Part shown: piece after piece, positions 23,116 through 35,319 of the stretch
Numbering within the stretch: the first letter of the stretch is position 1
How the letters are laid out: every line of letters begins with the position of its first letter
DNA from: Torymus aiolomorphi
Lineage: Eukaryota > Arthropoda > Insecta > Hymenoptera > Torymidae
Direction of reading: 5' to 3'
DNA length: 64,000 bases
Assembly: GCA_036365515.1 (NCBI GenBank)
Contig: CM070877.1
Coordinates: forward strand, 8,379,001 to 8,443,000
Notes under the pieces: model-generated
The model's input: only the letters and a program-made list of their open reading frames with translations
What the model was told of the DNA's origin: nothing
Database searches by the model: none
Translations under genes and position numbers: made by a program

Positions 23116-25752
23116 ATGAACGCTACTATCTTTTTTGTAGAAAGATGTACAAGCTAGAGCTCGGGGAGTATCCGACCTCGAAACTTGGTCGGGTACTTTT
23201 ATTTTAAATATTTGAATGATTTCAATTGATCAGCGAGTTTTTTTAAATATAAAACACATTTATGAATCGAAATTATTCAATTTTATTGAAGATTTGAGTG
23301 CCGAAATTTCGTGGTCGGATAATTGCCGATCTCTGGTACAAACACAGAAACTGTTATAGGTACGGTGATATACTTTGAAGTATGTAGTGTATATTAAGTA
23401 AATGGGTAAGTATATCTAATTACTGAAATTAATTGCTTTTATTAATTTTACAATTAATAACTTTGAGAACTTTAGCTTATATGCACGGAATTATAAACAA
23501 TGTGCTTTTATACGCTTGCATGGGAATCCGTAAAAGTAAGGATTAGATATGCTGATTATTTACTTTTAATTTTAGTTGTAAATTCGGTCTGACTCGGCGT
23601 TTTACTGAGAATATTTGATATATTATTGAATAGGATGGAAAATTTTTATATTGGCTGGTGATACTTATTTAATCATCATGGAAGCTTAAAAATAATATAT
23701 ATTAGGCATTTAGAAAATGTAAATATTTGTTGGCAAATAAGTAACAGGTTTTTGTAAAACAGTTTTTAAATGCTTGAACATAAATGAAATTTAAACAATT
23801 TAAGAATCGGTAACCATACAATTAGGCTGATTTTGATTTATTTTTAATGTATTGTTATAAGAAACATGAAAAGACTAGCATTGTTATTTATGAATCTTCA
23901 ATGTACAACTACGTTAGAGCTTTAAGTGTGCATCTCATAGAATTTACATGCTTGTGAATATATGTTTGTTACTAGAATTTTATTAAGGTTCACGATACTA
24001 TAGGAACGATTTTGTTATATGATTCGTTTTTGCAATTAATTTTTTCAAATTGTTTATAAGAATTTTCTTATAAATAATAAGAAAATATCACTAACAGATA
24101 ATCATGTAGCTAATTAACAGTACAAATTCGTGCAAACGCCCTAACGTTCCTGTGAAAAATTGCATACAGCTCCTATGGTCTTATTAAATAAGTCAATTAT
24201 ATCAACTACATAATCATAAAATCAATTATTGAAAGGTAAAGATCTAAAGTTGGTATTCTTTTAAAAAGAATATTTAAATGTGTCTTAAACGCTTCGATGA
24301 ATGTTATGAGCAGTTTTTATTGTATTGCACATTAGTATATCTCATAAAAATTTATTATCCTAATATAGAAACAATGTTTTAATCATTTACAAACCATCAA
24401 TTTTTATATGGAAAACGCATTAATTTAAATCAATATAGAGAAACGTGTAACTTTAACACTATTTGTATATTTTCGAAAAATGATATATTTATTCTTACTG
24501 AATTATAAACTGTAATGGATTATAAAAAAATACCACACAGGTTATTCATTAAAATATACAATTTTTATTTACACAATGTCTTGACTTTAATTTATAAATC
24601 TTTAGCTATATATTCAAAAGTTATAACAATGCAAAAATGTTTTTACAAAATGTCGTATTTATACAATATCATTTTATTATGAACAAAAAAATTATATAGT
24701 TTTTTTTGTTTCAATAAGAAACAATATTTTCTCTAAATCGATCGTATTTATTGAATGTATTGAATAACGTCAAAATGATTTATATACAAATAATTTAAAA
24801 CCATGTATTTGCTAGCATTTAAAAATCTTAATACTTAGTTTTAGTATGGAAAACTAGAAAACAGCATCGTCATGAAAATATTTTTCCTAACGGAGTGTGC
24901 AAAATTCGATTTTGCGAACCCGAATGAGTGTGCAAAATATGTTATTTTGCACACTGGTGCAGGAATACGCTATACCTTGCGCATTCATTCGGATTCGCAA
25001 AATTGAACTCTGCGCATCTCGTTAAGAAAAATAGTATACGCAACACGTGCGTAATGTAATATTATCCGACTGTACTGATATGCAAAGGAACATATTAATC
25101 GATAATGATACTTAATAAGTAATTCAAAATTAAAACTATTTTATATTTATAATTTTCTTTACATCCGTCCTTACTTTGTATGTACGATAATAATCATAGA
25201 TAACAAAAATAATAATGAAAATAAAAACTATCATCAATATACAATATCACAGTAAATATACTCTAAGCATTGTTACTGCTACGGCATAATTACGTTATCA
25301 GTGTAATGTTTTATAAGTTAGCAATGCACGTGAGAATAAATTTTTATTGTCTCGATTTGGATTCATTCATTTTTAATTTGTCGCCGGTACAACAATAACA
25401 ATAACAACCATAACAATAACAGTATTGAGGTATAAGTAAGAATAAAAATTAATTGTTATGAAAAATTAAAGACGGCCTTACTTTATCTAATTCATTTTCG
25501 TCAATTACGCAAAATAAAGTAGATATTTAATGGAAAATATTTATAGTTGAGTATTAAAAGTTTTGTATAAATACACAAAATTTGTATCAAAACATTAAAA
25601 TTTTGATTGCAGGTATTAATTTTTGGGTATTTAAAATCTTCATTCGTTTTGGACCGTTGTTTTCAGCTGTTATTAAGATTAAAATATCTTTGACATGTAG
25701 TAGTAGTAGCAGCAGTAACAGCAGTAACAAATTAGTTGTAATTTAATAAAGG
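23116..25752. other. AT-rich intergenic region between RNF146 and PANK4
   Basis: No ORF of note. It contains one inverted repeat at about 24878-25033 (TATTTTTCCTAACGGAGTGTGC and a near-complement ending CGTTAAGAAAAATA), probably a ~155-bp MITE. The PANK4 3' UTR must lie in its last part, 25.3-25.75 kb. The rest shows nothing I recognise. Confidence 0.5.
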
Positions 25753-28700
25753 TCATTTCTTTTTCGGACTTTCAGAGACATACTGATCTGCGTCAGAAGA
25801 ACGATTCTGATGATCTGGTTTTATAGATTCTTTCTCGTATTTACATATCACAGCATACATATCTCCACCTAATCTTTTTGCAAGCCAACGGTTTTTCACA
25901 ACAGCTAGTTTCAAGCATTCACACTTCATTTTAGCATAAAGATTTGTATGTAATGTCCGTCCCATTCCTTCTATTACAATAAGATCAACATTGTGTTTGA
26001 TCATGGCAAGACAAAGATCCAAATTTAGTCGACTAGAAAATAAGAAATTATAAGTAAATAATTTTATCAATATTATTTTGTTTTTCGAAGAAAGGAAGTG
26101 TTACCTCAAATCCAAACATGGGCCAGCTTGTGCTGTTTCCATGGCCATTAGTCGATTTTCATTAAGAGCATATTTGATAACATCACAGATCTTAGCAGCA
26201 TCTTTCAGAATTCCCACTAGCTCTGGATAAGTAACGTCATTAAGTGCTGGCATTGAATTTGCGCACAGCATGACTTTGGTTCCTCTTTGCAATAAGTCTC
26301 TCACAAAAGGTAAAATTCCAAGAATTATGTCAACACCACTGTTGTCAATAAAAACTGCAGCGCATCTATGTGGTGGTTCCTCCTGCAATCTCTTAATCCA
26401 GACATCTAGATTATCTTCTAGCCAAGGCCTCTCTAAATTTCACAAAGTTATTATGAATTTGGAAACTGATTACTCCTAATTTAACTAAAGGGAAAATATC
26501 GAAAATAATACGATATAAATACCTGGTATTTTTTCTTGAGCATCTTCAAATGAAAAGTCTGTTGTTTCCATTAAATTTGCTACTTCTTGTGCTCCCCAAT
26601 CAAAAATATTACCAGTTAATAATCCTTTAATAAGTTCTTCTAATTTTGTGGTACCCTCTAAATTGTCAATAACATCAAGTCTTTTCTTGAAATGCTTTAA
26701 TGCTTGTTCATTTTCTTGCTTTTTTTGCTAAAATAAATGTTTGAATTAATAGTTGTTTTGGCATAAATAAATACTGATTTGTGACCTACCATTTACTTAC
26801 ATGTAAATAGGGGTCAGGAAAATCAAATTCTTTCATACAATGTTCAATAGTATCCAAGAGAGTTCTGACAGTCAAAGTACCATAAGCGCTAAAAAAAGTG
26901 GCATTTTAAGGAAACTTATTAACTTACAAGTAATTTTTTATCTTACTTAAAATATATATAACTTACTATGGTTGTTCATGAAGGTAGTGTAAACGATTAA
27001 TATACTTTTCTTTTAATTTACTTGCTCTATCTTTTGCTGTTGGGTTCTGTGGTTGACTATCAATTGCTCTCGTAATAAACTTATCAATAGACTCTTCAAA
27101 GCATTTAAGCCAATAGTCTCTGTAAGTTTAATGAATTTTGTTATCATTATTCAAAATTATATTATTTACTTTCTAATTACCTAGCTTCTTTGTCTTGAGC
27201 AAGATCAGTTGTATCAGGATTATATGTAGCTGGATCTACTAATAGTGGACAAAAAGCAACAGCACTTTCAGCCTGATCAATTTCAAGCTGATCTACTGAA
27301 ATTCCAAGTTGGGTAGACCTGATTTCAGCCTTAAAACCAGATGATCCAGCATAATTCTCTAACCAGCTACTTTTTTCAGGTTCAGATTGGGTTCCATATA
27401 AAAATGCACCTATGGCACCTAAGTAACCTTCATGTCGAAGGAAAAGTGGTTTCACTTGACCCTTGAAAAATTAGGTATGACTATTAGTCATTTGTAAAAT
27501 AAATTGGCAAATGAAAATAACAATTTGATAATACAAACTTGGGTCCAATATTTAATTGCATAGCAGATACTGTGCATCGATAAAGGATGATTGCGTAGAA
27601 AATATCCTCCAAAATAAACTTTATTCATGTTATGTTTAGATGCATATAAACTTGCTATTTGTCCAATGTCATTACTGATTAAGAAAAGTAAGCTTCTTGC
27701 TATGTCTGCTTCTGAAAAATTTTTAGCTCCTAAAAAGTACAGGTAAATAAATACATTTTCAATAATACCAATAAATGCCTTAAATAGCTGAAACTTTAGA
27801 TATATTTGGGTAACCTTGGTTGCATCCTACAGCTTTTCCAAAAGATGAGGCAATTAGGTCACCTGTCAGACCCACTGAAGAATAATCTCCGCCATAAAAG
27901 TCTTTAACTAACATGTCTACATTGCGGTGATCTCCAACTTCTGCAAGTTGCAATAATTCATCAAAACCCTGTGTAAATCAAATTTATTAATTTTTCAAAT
28001 GAAAACTAAGTGTATCTACTTATTTTTAATTTAATTAGTACCAACCTTGGCTTGAGTTAATAAAGAACCCAAACCCCAAAATGTGCCTCCTCCAGTAGCA
28101 GTGCCTCCTACTCTTTCAAACTCTTGCTCAGATTGAACCTAATAATTATTTTATTTATAACAATTAAACATTCAATATAAATTTTATTTATTTGCAGTAG
28201 TAATATAAACTTACTTTGAGAATGCTAACACCACTACCAATATTGACTAACAAGTATGGAAATATATTAGGTCCAGCCTTTTGAAATTTATATTCAGGAT
28301 TACCATTTCTTTCAAATTCAAATGCTTCTCCAGGTATGTTCTTCAGTAAAAAATTACAGCCTTTAATGAGACAGCATATTTCATCTTTCTTATCAACTCT
28401 GTAAATAAAGATTAGTTTTCCATTATTAGAAATCATGAAACAGCAAGTTTTTCATCATACAGATACCAAATCAAAACTCACTGAGTGCCAAGTTTATCCT
28501 GGAGTAACTGAGTGTATTTGTAGGCCCCAGCCCCGGTGACTTGTATGTTTGTGCCATGAAACCTCTCCACATTGACCAGATTTGCTTTGACAAAGTCTAG
28601 GCATCTCTCTATGTGACGTGTCTCGAACTTAACAAAATGAAGCCTACTTCCCTCGAATACTTGGTAGGCTAATTCACCGCAGAATTCAGTGAGCGTGGAA

Positions 28701-29796
28701 GAGTCTTCTGCATCTTGATAGAAAGCCTTGCGGTATCTCACAGTCGAATAGTACGCAATTTTGGTCAAAGACAAACCTATGCACAAAAATAAATAGTTAC
28801 TTATGATAAAAAAAAGAAAAAAACTGCTTGTGCGCAACATAACAACCACAACTTCTGCCACTCATTGATAGTCTTATTAAAGGCATTATTTATAACGGCG
28901 TTGTTATTTGTACGACAGATCTGTCGTACAAATAACCTATAACCCACTTAGAAACGTGTAAAAATCACTGTTTTGAAGTCTGACATGGAAGGGACTATTA
29001 TTTCTTTAGTCAAACGTCAATCCTTGCCTATTTTTTTTCTTTAGTCAAGCGTTAATTCTTCGGCTAAAGAAAATTGAAGGTTAGGTTTTACGTATATATA
29101 GGTATACTTCCCTACTGAAAAATCTCAGGTGAGATCTCAGGTGATTTCTTAGGTGAGATCTCATGTAAAATCTCACACCAAAATCTCACCTGAGATTCTG
29201 CTCCAGATGCTCCAGAAAACTTACGTTAATTAAAAATCAGCTTCTTCAGTATTGGAAATTGCCTTTTAGGATGTTTTACCCCCCAGAAGAGCACAAAAAT
29301 ACATGTTTAAAAGCATTTTACACAATTTTTAAAAATTGAAAAATTGTGTAAAATGCTTTGAAACATGTATTTTTGAGCTCGTCTGGGGGGGTAAAACATC
29401 CTAAAAGGCAATTTCCAATACTGAAGAAGCTGATTTTTAATTAACGTAAGTTTTCGGCAGCATCTGGAGCAGAATCTCAAGTGAGATTTTGGCGTGAGAT
29501 TTTACATGAGATCTCACCTGAGAAATCACCTGAGATCTCACCTGAGATTTTTCAGTAGGGTTATCTACAGCGATCTGGCGTACAAATAACAACGGCCTAT
29601 TTATAACCTTAAAAAAACTGACACTACACACATCACTCCAACATAAACATCCTAGTCCAGCTCCAAAGCTCCAGCAACTCCAAAGGGACTCACCGATATC
29701 GATGGCGAACTTCTGGGCGTTTTTGAGATTCGCAAACACCTCGACCGCGGCTGGAAGCTTGATGCTCTGCGGGTGCGACGTCTCCGCCTCTGCCAT
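25753..29796 (-). CDS. PANK4: PANK4: pantothenate-kinase-like + DUF89 phosphatase
   Basis: Twelve exons on the minus strand: 29694-29796, 28482-28776, 28215-28398, 28046-28138, 27815-27968, 27539-27729, 27181-27461, 26967-27119, 26801-26888, 26523-26727, 26105-26432 and 25753-26032, giving 784 residues (human ~773). N-terminal PanK fold: [41 protein letters not shown] and [15 protein letters not shown]. The C-terminal DUF89 metal-dependent phosphatase has [31 protein letters not shown] and [12 protein letters not shown]. Known of mammalian PANK4: kinase-dead, with the phosphatase acting on 4'-phosphopantetheine and related metabolites, limiting CoA synthesis. Here the position of the kinase catalytic Glu (AYKFE in active PanKs) reads AYKYT, and the P-loop GG is GL, so a dead kinase is expected. 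Intron 1 holds a palindromic MITE. Confidence 0.95.
29110..29560. mobile_element. Near-perfect palindromic MITE in PANK4 intron 1
   Basis: 451 bp. CCCTACTGAAAAATCTCAGG at the left and its complement at 29541-29560. The ~215-bp arms are almost exact complements. The arm tips repeat CTCAGGTGAGAT-type blocks. The flanks are TT on both sides, too little to call a duplication. It is embedded in an older inverted repeat: 28886-28925 and 29568-29612 share GTACAAATAACAACG in opposite orientation, including a perfect 34-nt palindrome at 28903-28936. Confidence 0.75.
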
Positions 29797-31753
29797 TTCT
29801 CTCTCACTCTATTCTCTTTCTCTTTTACAACCTATAACAAGTACACCCACTTGTACTGTAAACTATAATCTATCTTCTTCTCTTGCTCTCTCCTCTCGCT
29901 AACCTTGGACGCACGTCAACATCGGCGCGCGCTACATGCTAGCAGCAGCAGTAGCACCGGGACTCGAGTTTGAAGTGCAGCGCAGCTCCTCCCCGTCGGC
30001 AGATAACAGCATCGGCCCGCGTCCCATATTTTATATACGCGTAGTTTGTATTATCGATGCGCGATATGAGTACGTGTGTCTCAGCTATATTGCATGTACT
30101 CACGCGGATACGATAGGCACGGCAATTGTAAATCAGGAGTGTGTTTGCTATTATCTGCTATCTCTACTCTGGGTGACTCTTTGCGATGTTACTTATAATA
30201 CGGAAAAGAAAAGCGTCTTCCCGAGAGAGATTTTTAGAGCATGCGCGCAGAGCCGACGTCAACATTACGCTCCGCCCTCCGCCTCGTGCGCTTCACGATA
30301 GGTATCTGCTCTTGAGGATTCAATGATAATATACTTAATTACTTATGCGCTTCGTTAATGTTCTTGTCAAGTTGAGTGATGATATATAGGTACGTAAGGA
30401 ATATTTTGAGGATTGAGTATACATATTATATAAATTTCGGCAGTTGCATAAAATTTGTAAAATGTTTGCAGGACTTTCACGAAAATTTTATTACATAACG
30501 AAATAAAATAATGACTCATAATCGGATGTATGCGGTAATACAGTTCTGTATAAACTTTATTTCTTCGTGTTATTGAAATGTATTTTGATCAGTATAGTTA
30601 TCATATACCATATTCAGAGTCAGAGATATGAATAATTATAAAAGTAATTTGATATTAATGATATGCATTGTTAAAAAGTAAATACGCATATTATCTATGA
30701 CATAGTATAGGTATAAATTATTTGGATGAGGATTATGTATACAACTGGTTTTCATAAAAAAGTAAACGTTTTGGAATTTCAATGTTTATTTTTTCTAAAA
30801 TATTATATGTTTAAAGTAATTGTAAAAATAATTACGCCTTGAACTTACAAAGCGTCCAGTTTACATTAAGCGAAACTGGTGTATTCAATTCAGAATTAAT
30901 ACCAAATTGCGCTGCAGTACGCACTTTTCATTTTTTTCATCATCTCATCTTCGCGCTAAATATATTTACTTAATAAAGTTACCGTTACGTAATACGTAAC
31001 GTTTTTACATTAGCTATTATTTCTTGTCAGCGATTGTAAATAGTGGTTCACAGGAAAAGCTTTTTGATAAGTCCTAAAAATATTAAAAGTACAGTTGTAA
31101 ATTATACTTAGACATACAAAAGGAGTATGTACAGTGTATCGAAAGTATATGAAAAATGTATAACTCAATGCATCGCAAAAAACAATGATTAACTTTTTAT
31201 CAATTTGTAAAAATTTTCATCAAACGCATAATTTTGCTAAAAAAATTAAAACTCTGACAACTGCAAGTGCTTTGGAATGAGCTACATTTTGTCCAAATTC
31301 TTTAATAAGGTTCCAAGGGAATTCAATTTATAAAGAAACGTAATTGTATTACTCTGAACATTAATAACTTGTTCAAATCACGATAAAAGAGAATTACAGG
31401 AAATGTACATCAGTAATATTTCATTTTTGTGTCGATCATAATTTTAATTTATAAAAACATGATAATTACATAAATAATAATTTTATTATTTACTTTGTTA
31501 ATTAGGCTGACTTTGCAGTCGAATGGTCAATAAATTGTAGGGAAAGAATTATCAATATTACAATTATTGAACTTTAGCCTTAGTGTGGCGCACCAATACG
31601 CGTTTAATATGAAAAAATATTCCAGTGGTCAAGTATTTCTCTTAATAGAACAAACTAAATTCTGATTCCATTTATGCAGTACGGACTCGCTCTTCATGAT
31701 CTTAATTTAATACAATAATAATTGTAATAAATTAAACTGCGGTCCATTTTGTC
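29797..31753. other. Intergenic region between PANK4 5' end and PRPF38B 3' end
   Basis: The first ~500 bp are GC-richer and CT-rich near the PANK4 start, as expected for its promoter and 5' UTR. From 30.3 kb on the sequence is AT-rich with no ORF, RNA gene or bounded repeat seen. The PRPF38B 3' UTR should lie in the last few hundred bases. Confidence 0.5.
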
Positions 31754-34567
31754 TCACGTCCGACGCTGACGTTCTTTTTCTCGAGCAAGCTCTGAAGCAT
31801 AATCCATGGGTGAATTCCGCCTGAAAATGAAGAAAGATTTAGTTTAAGGTGATGTGATACCCACACTATTACTCAATTCTGGGTTCCCGTTTTTCTCTTT
31901 CAATTTTAAACTTCTTAAAAAAAATTCTCTGACACGTTTGAAGTTTAATAAAGAACTACAATGTATCAAAGAGTTTTTTTCTTAAAAATAAAAATTGAAT
32001 GAGAAAAACGGGAACCCAATTTTGAGTAATACCGTGAGTATCGCATTACCTTAAGGTGATGTGATACCCACGCTATTACTCAATTCTGGGTTCCCGTTTT
32101 TCTACTTCAATTTTAAACTTTTAAAAAAAAACTCTTTGACACGTTTTAAGTTTAATAAAGAACTATAACGTATCAAAGAGTTTTTTTCTTAAAATTAAAA
32201 ATTGAATGAGAAAAACGGGAACCCAATTCTGAGTAATAGCGTAGGTATCGCATCACCTTAACAGTAAACAAAACTGGCTTTATTGATATTGTTCTATTAT
32301 ATAAAGATATGAAATAATTACCTTTCCCTGTACCTTTCCCTGTCACGGTATCGATCTCTGCTGCGATCCCTGCTGCGGTCTCTGTAGGATCGTTCCCGGC
32401 TTCGACTTCTATGGCGACGACTTCTGTCTTTGCTTAGTGATCGATCTTGGTACTTATTCCGATCTCGATCCCGCGACTTGTCCCGTGACCTATCTCGAGA
32501 CTTGTCCCGTCCTCTGTGCCTGTCTCTATCTCGCTCTCTGTCCTTGCCTCGACTATCACGTCCCTTTGGTCTGTCCCTCCGATCCTCATTTGATCTATAA
32601 AATATACAGAAAGTAGAACCTTTAAAAATTTACAAAAGACGAATGTTACTAGAGCAATCTATAAAAGAAACCAGCGATGCAAACATGATAAAATATTGAA
32701 AGGATCAAAAACAAAATATAAAAGTTGAAATTGTGCACAACTTTGTTGGAACTTGGCATTTTGCTATTGAATACTGCGAAGGAAATCATTCTGAAAGACA
32801 TTGAAAAGTGCTTCATGTCAATGTCAGTGTGTAAGTTCAAAATTAATAACGTGATTATTTCCATACCACGTAGACGCACCTGGCACGCCAGTGACTCGTT
32901 CTCTCAGCTTCTCCCCATTGCACTTCGCTATCTGGAATGTGTCTCGGTTGCTGATTTCGCCCCTCGTCCTTCCTGCTACTACCATATTTTCCTTGATTAT
33001 TTAACGTTATTGACGGTTTTGAAGCCCTTGCATTTGCTGTATTATTTGGAAATTTTTCTGCTAATCGTTGTTCAAGTTCCTTTTGAATAGGCACTGGTAT
33101 CCTGGGAAAAAGTGTTGAAAACCACTCCAGTTTTGATAAAAATTGTTTTAGAATATCCCCCATTTTCATAACTTGGCCACCACCTGCTTTTACATCTAAC
33201 TCTTCTTCATCTTCCAAGTAATCATCATACCAAGTAAATAAATCTGGTGGTGGTTGCGTATATCTACAAAATAACGAATCATGAGTAACGTATTGAATAA
33301 TTTCTCTTTTTTATCAAGACTACATTATTTAATTTAAAAATCTTACCTAATATACATGAAACCTAAGGCCCGAATATACGGTGAATCTGGATGATTGATC
33401 AATCCATTCAATTGCTTTCTGGTCAGTCGTAATGTGAAGAGTTTGTAGAGAAGGCAATATGCTGTAGAAACAATGCCTCCAGCACCAACACCCCTGACCT
33501 GCAAAAACCGCTAAATGAACACCCCTTACTGAGTCATTTGTCTCTCATATTGCAGTCAGCGCTAAATTTGAGTATATGCTTTTCTGCAAATGGTAGACTA
33601 TCATCCTCCCTTATATGTAATTGACATAGAAATGAGTCTAAGGAAATGTCAAAGCTGCTATTAAACTACATGCTTGATAAAACTTTACTGATTTTCTCAT
33701 ATATTTTATCTCATGTTTTTGTTATATTTTTAAATAATGAAAAATATTTAGGCATTTGTAATGGCTCTAATATCTCCTTAGTGCTCTATCTAAGTTATCT
33801 TCATAGGTATAAATGCAAATCACCAAACTTACCCCTCCACACATGCCAGTTTGACCAGCTGTCTTGCGGCTACCCTTCTCCCATGGCTCCAAGTGCGAGA
33901 CCTTGTAGTAAATTTCATCTATAACCTCGTGGTAGGTCTTCAGTTCGTAAAGATTCACCTTGAAGTAGTGCGAGGATTGTATGTTGGTGAGGATGAGAGG
34001 GTTGAGGTTCATGGTGCGCTCATTGCCCCACAGGGGCAGAATGTTGGACTTCTTTCCCTCCTTCTTTCCGTCCTTTCCGCGCTCCTCGTCGCCACCACTG
34101 GAGTTGTTCCATGGCGAACCTAACCATATACACAAACAAAACAGCATTATACACAGAACACCTTTTTTCTTTTTTTGTTAATTTAATAATGAATCTAACA
34201 GCTATTCGGGCAAAGATAAGGAAGGTAACTAACTTATCAAGCACTTTCTTTATATGTGTTTCAATACATCTTTAAATTTTAGAAGCTATTTGAAACATTA
34301 GTGCAGTCAAGAATTTTTTAGAAAGGAGAATACATGGAAAGGGAAGGTGGTAAAGGTAAAGGTATAGGATAAAAATTCTTTTTTTCTTCCTTCGTGGGTA
34401 TAAGCTTACAGAACACTTTCATCATCCCGCAATGGCATTATTGAGTATTTGAACACCAACGTATATGGTCCCTTGCTTTTGAGGTTAATTCGATGCGTAG
34501 CACAATTGCTCCGAAACAGCGCAAAACGACACATTGCATAAATATACTCACCATCGGCCGTGTCCAT
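31754..34567 (-). CDS. PRPF38B: Pre-mRNA-splicing factor 38B (PRP38 family)
   Basis: Six exons on the minus strand: 34552-34567 (MDTAD + 1 nt), 33833-34119, 33347-33498, 32880-33263, 32322-32594 and 31754-31820, giving 392 residues. PRP38 domain: NILPLWGNERTMNLNPLIL, GQTGMCGG, GVGAGGIVSTAYCLLYKL, YIRALGFMYIRYTQPP, then VKAGGG and KLEWFSTLFPRIPVP. The C-terminal exons are Arg/Ser/Asp-rich (RS/RD repeats), ending ASELAREKERQRRT. Known role: spliceosome-associated protein with an RS-like tail, related to Prp38, which activates the B complex. Shorter than human (546) because the RS tail is shorter. Its last intron holds two tandem MITEs, and a hAT-like MITE lies upstream at 34770. Confidence 0.94.
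31848..32050. mobile_element. TTAA-flanked hairpin MITE, copy A of a tandem pair
   Basis: 203 bp. GGTGATGTGATACCCACACT ... GAGTATCGCATTACC. TTAA at 31844-31847 and 32051-32054. The arms of ~95 nt pair nearly perfectly (TACTCAATTCTGGGTTCCCG and complement). It lies in the last intron of PRPF38B. Confidence 0.8.
32055..32257. mobile_element. TTAA-flanked hairpin MITE, copy B of a tandem pair
   Basis: Also 203 bp, same family and orientation as copy A, separated from it by a single shared TTAA (32051-32054) and ended by TTAA at 32258-32261. The two copies differ at only a few positions. Confidence 0.8.
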
Positions 34568-34769
34568 GACGTCTTGGTGAAACAGCGTCGTGTTTCAGCG
34601 ACGCGACGGCGTAACGACGTCGTCTTCGTCGCTGCTGCTTCAACTGTACCTTCCTCGTTTCGTTTTAATAGTAATAGTAGCCTGGTAAAGGACCAGAGCC
34701 AGAGCGGTCGCTGCTCCTCCTGCTCCACTTCGACGACAGGTCACACTCGTACTGACTCTACAGCAGCAG

Positions 34770-35269
34770 CAGTGGTGGGTAAATACGTAATTTTTCTCCA
34801 TTATACATACGCGTATAATACGTGTATAATACGGGTATTATACGTGTAGTATTCAAAAATAATAATGTCGATTTCCAGCGCGCAAAACACAAGTAAATAT
34901 AAAAAATAAGGTAACATTCATATTAGAATAAAGTGTATACCACTTTCTTTGCTTTTACCAATTTTAAATTATGTTTTATTTATTGTTTTAAACAAACTTT
35001 TAGAAATTTTCAGGTGAAACTTATCTGAAATTTGTAAAATTATGGTTAGAAAGAAGACTTAACCATTGTTTTCTTGCAAATAACTTAATTATGCCAAGAA
35101 ATGACGCCTTATAGCAGCGCGAAATTTGAATTTTTTCGCCATAAACTGAAAACCGACTTCTAATTTGGCGACGTAACATACAGTATAATTGGAGCTTTCG
35201 TATAATACGTGTATAATACATGTATATATACATGTATAATACAAACGCAATTATACGTACCCACCACTG
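34770..35269. mobile_element. hAT-like MITE upstream of PRPF38B
   Basis: 500 bp. CAGTGGTGGGTAAATACGTA at the left, TACGTACCCACCACTG at the right. Exact 8-bp duplication AGCAGCAG at 34762-34769 and 35270-35277. The subterminal region has repeated TATAATACGTGTATAATACG motifs in both orientations. No ORF. Confidence 0.85.
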
Positions 35270-35319
35270 AGCAGCAGCAATGTCAGCAACGAGCTGTTAC
35301 GACAGAGAATATAGAATAT

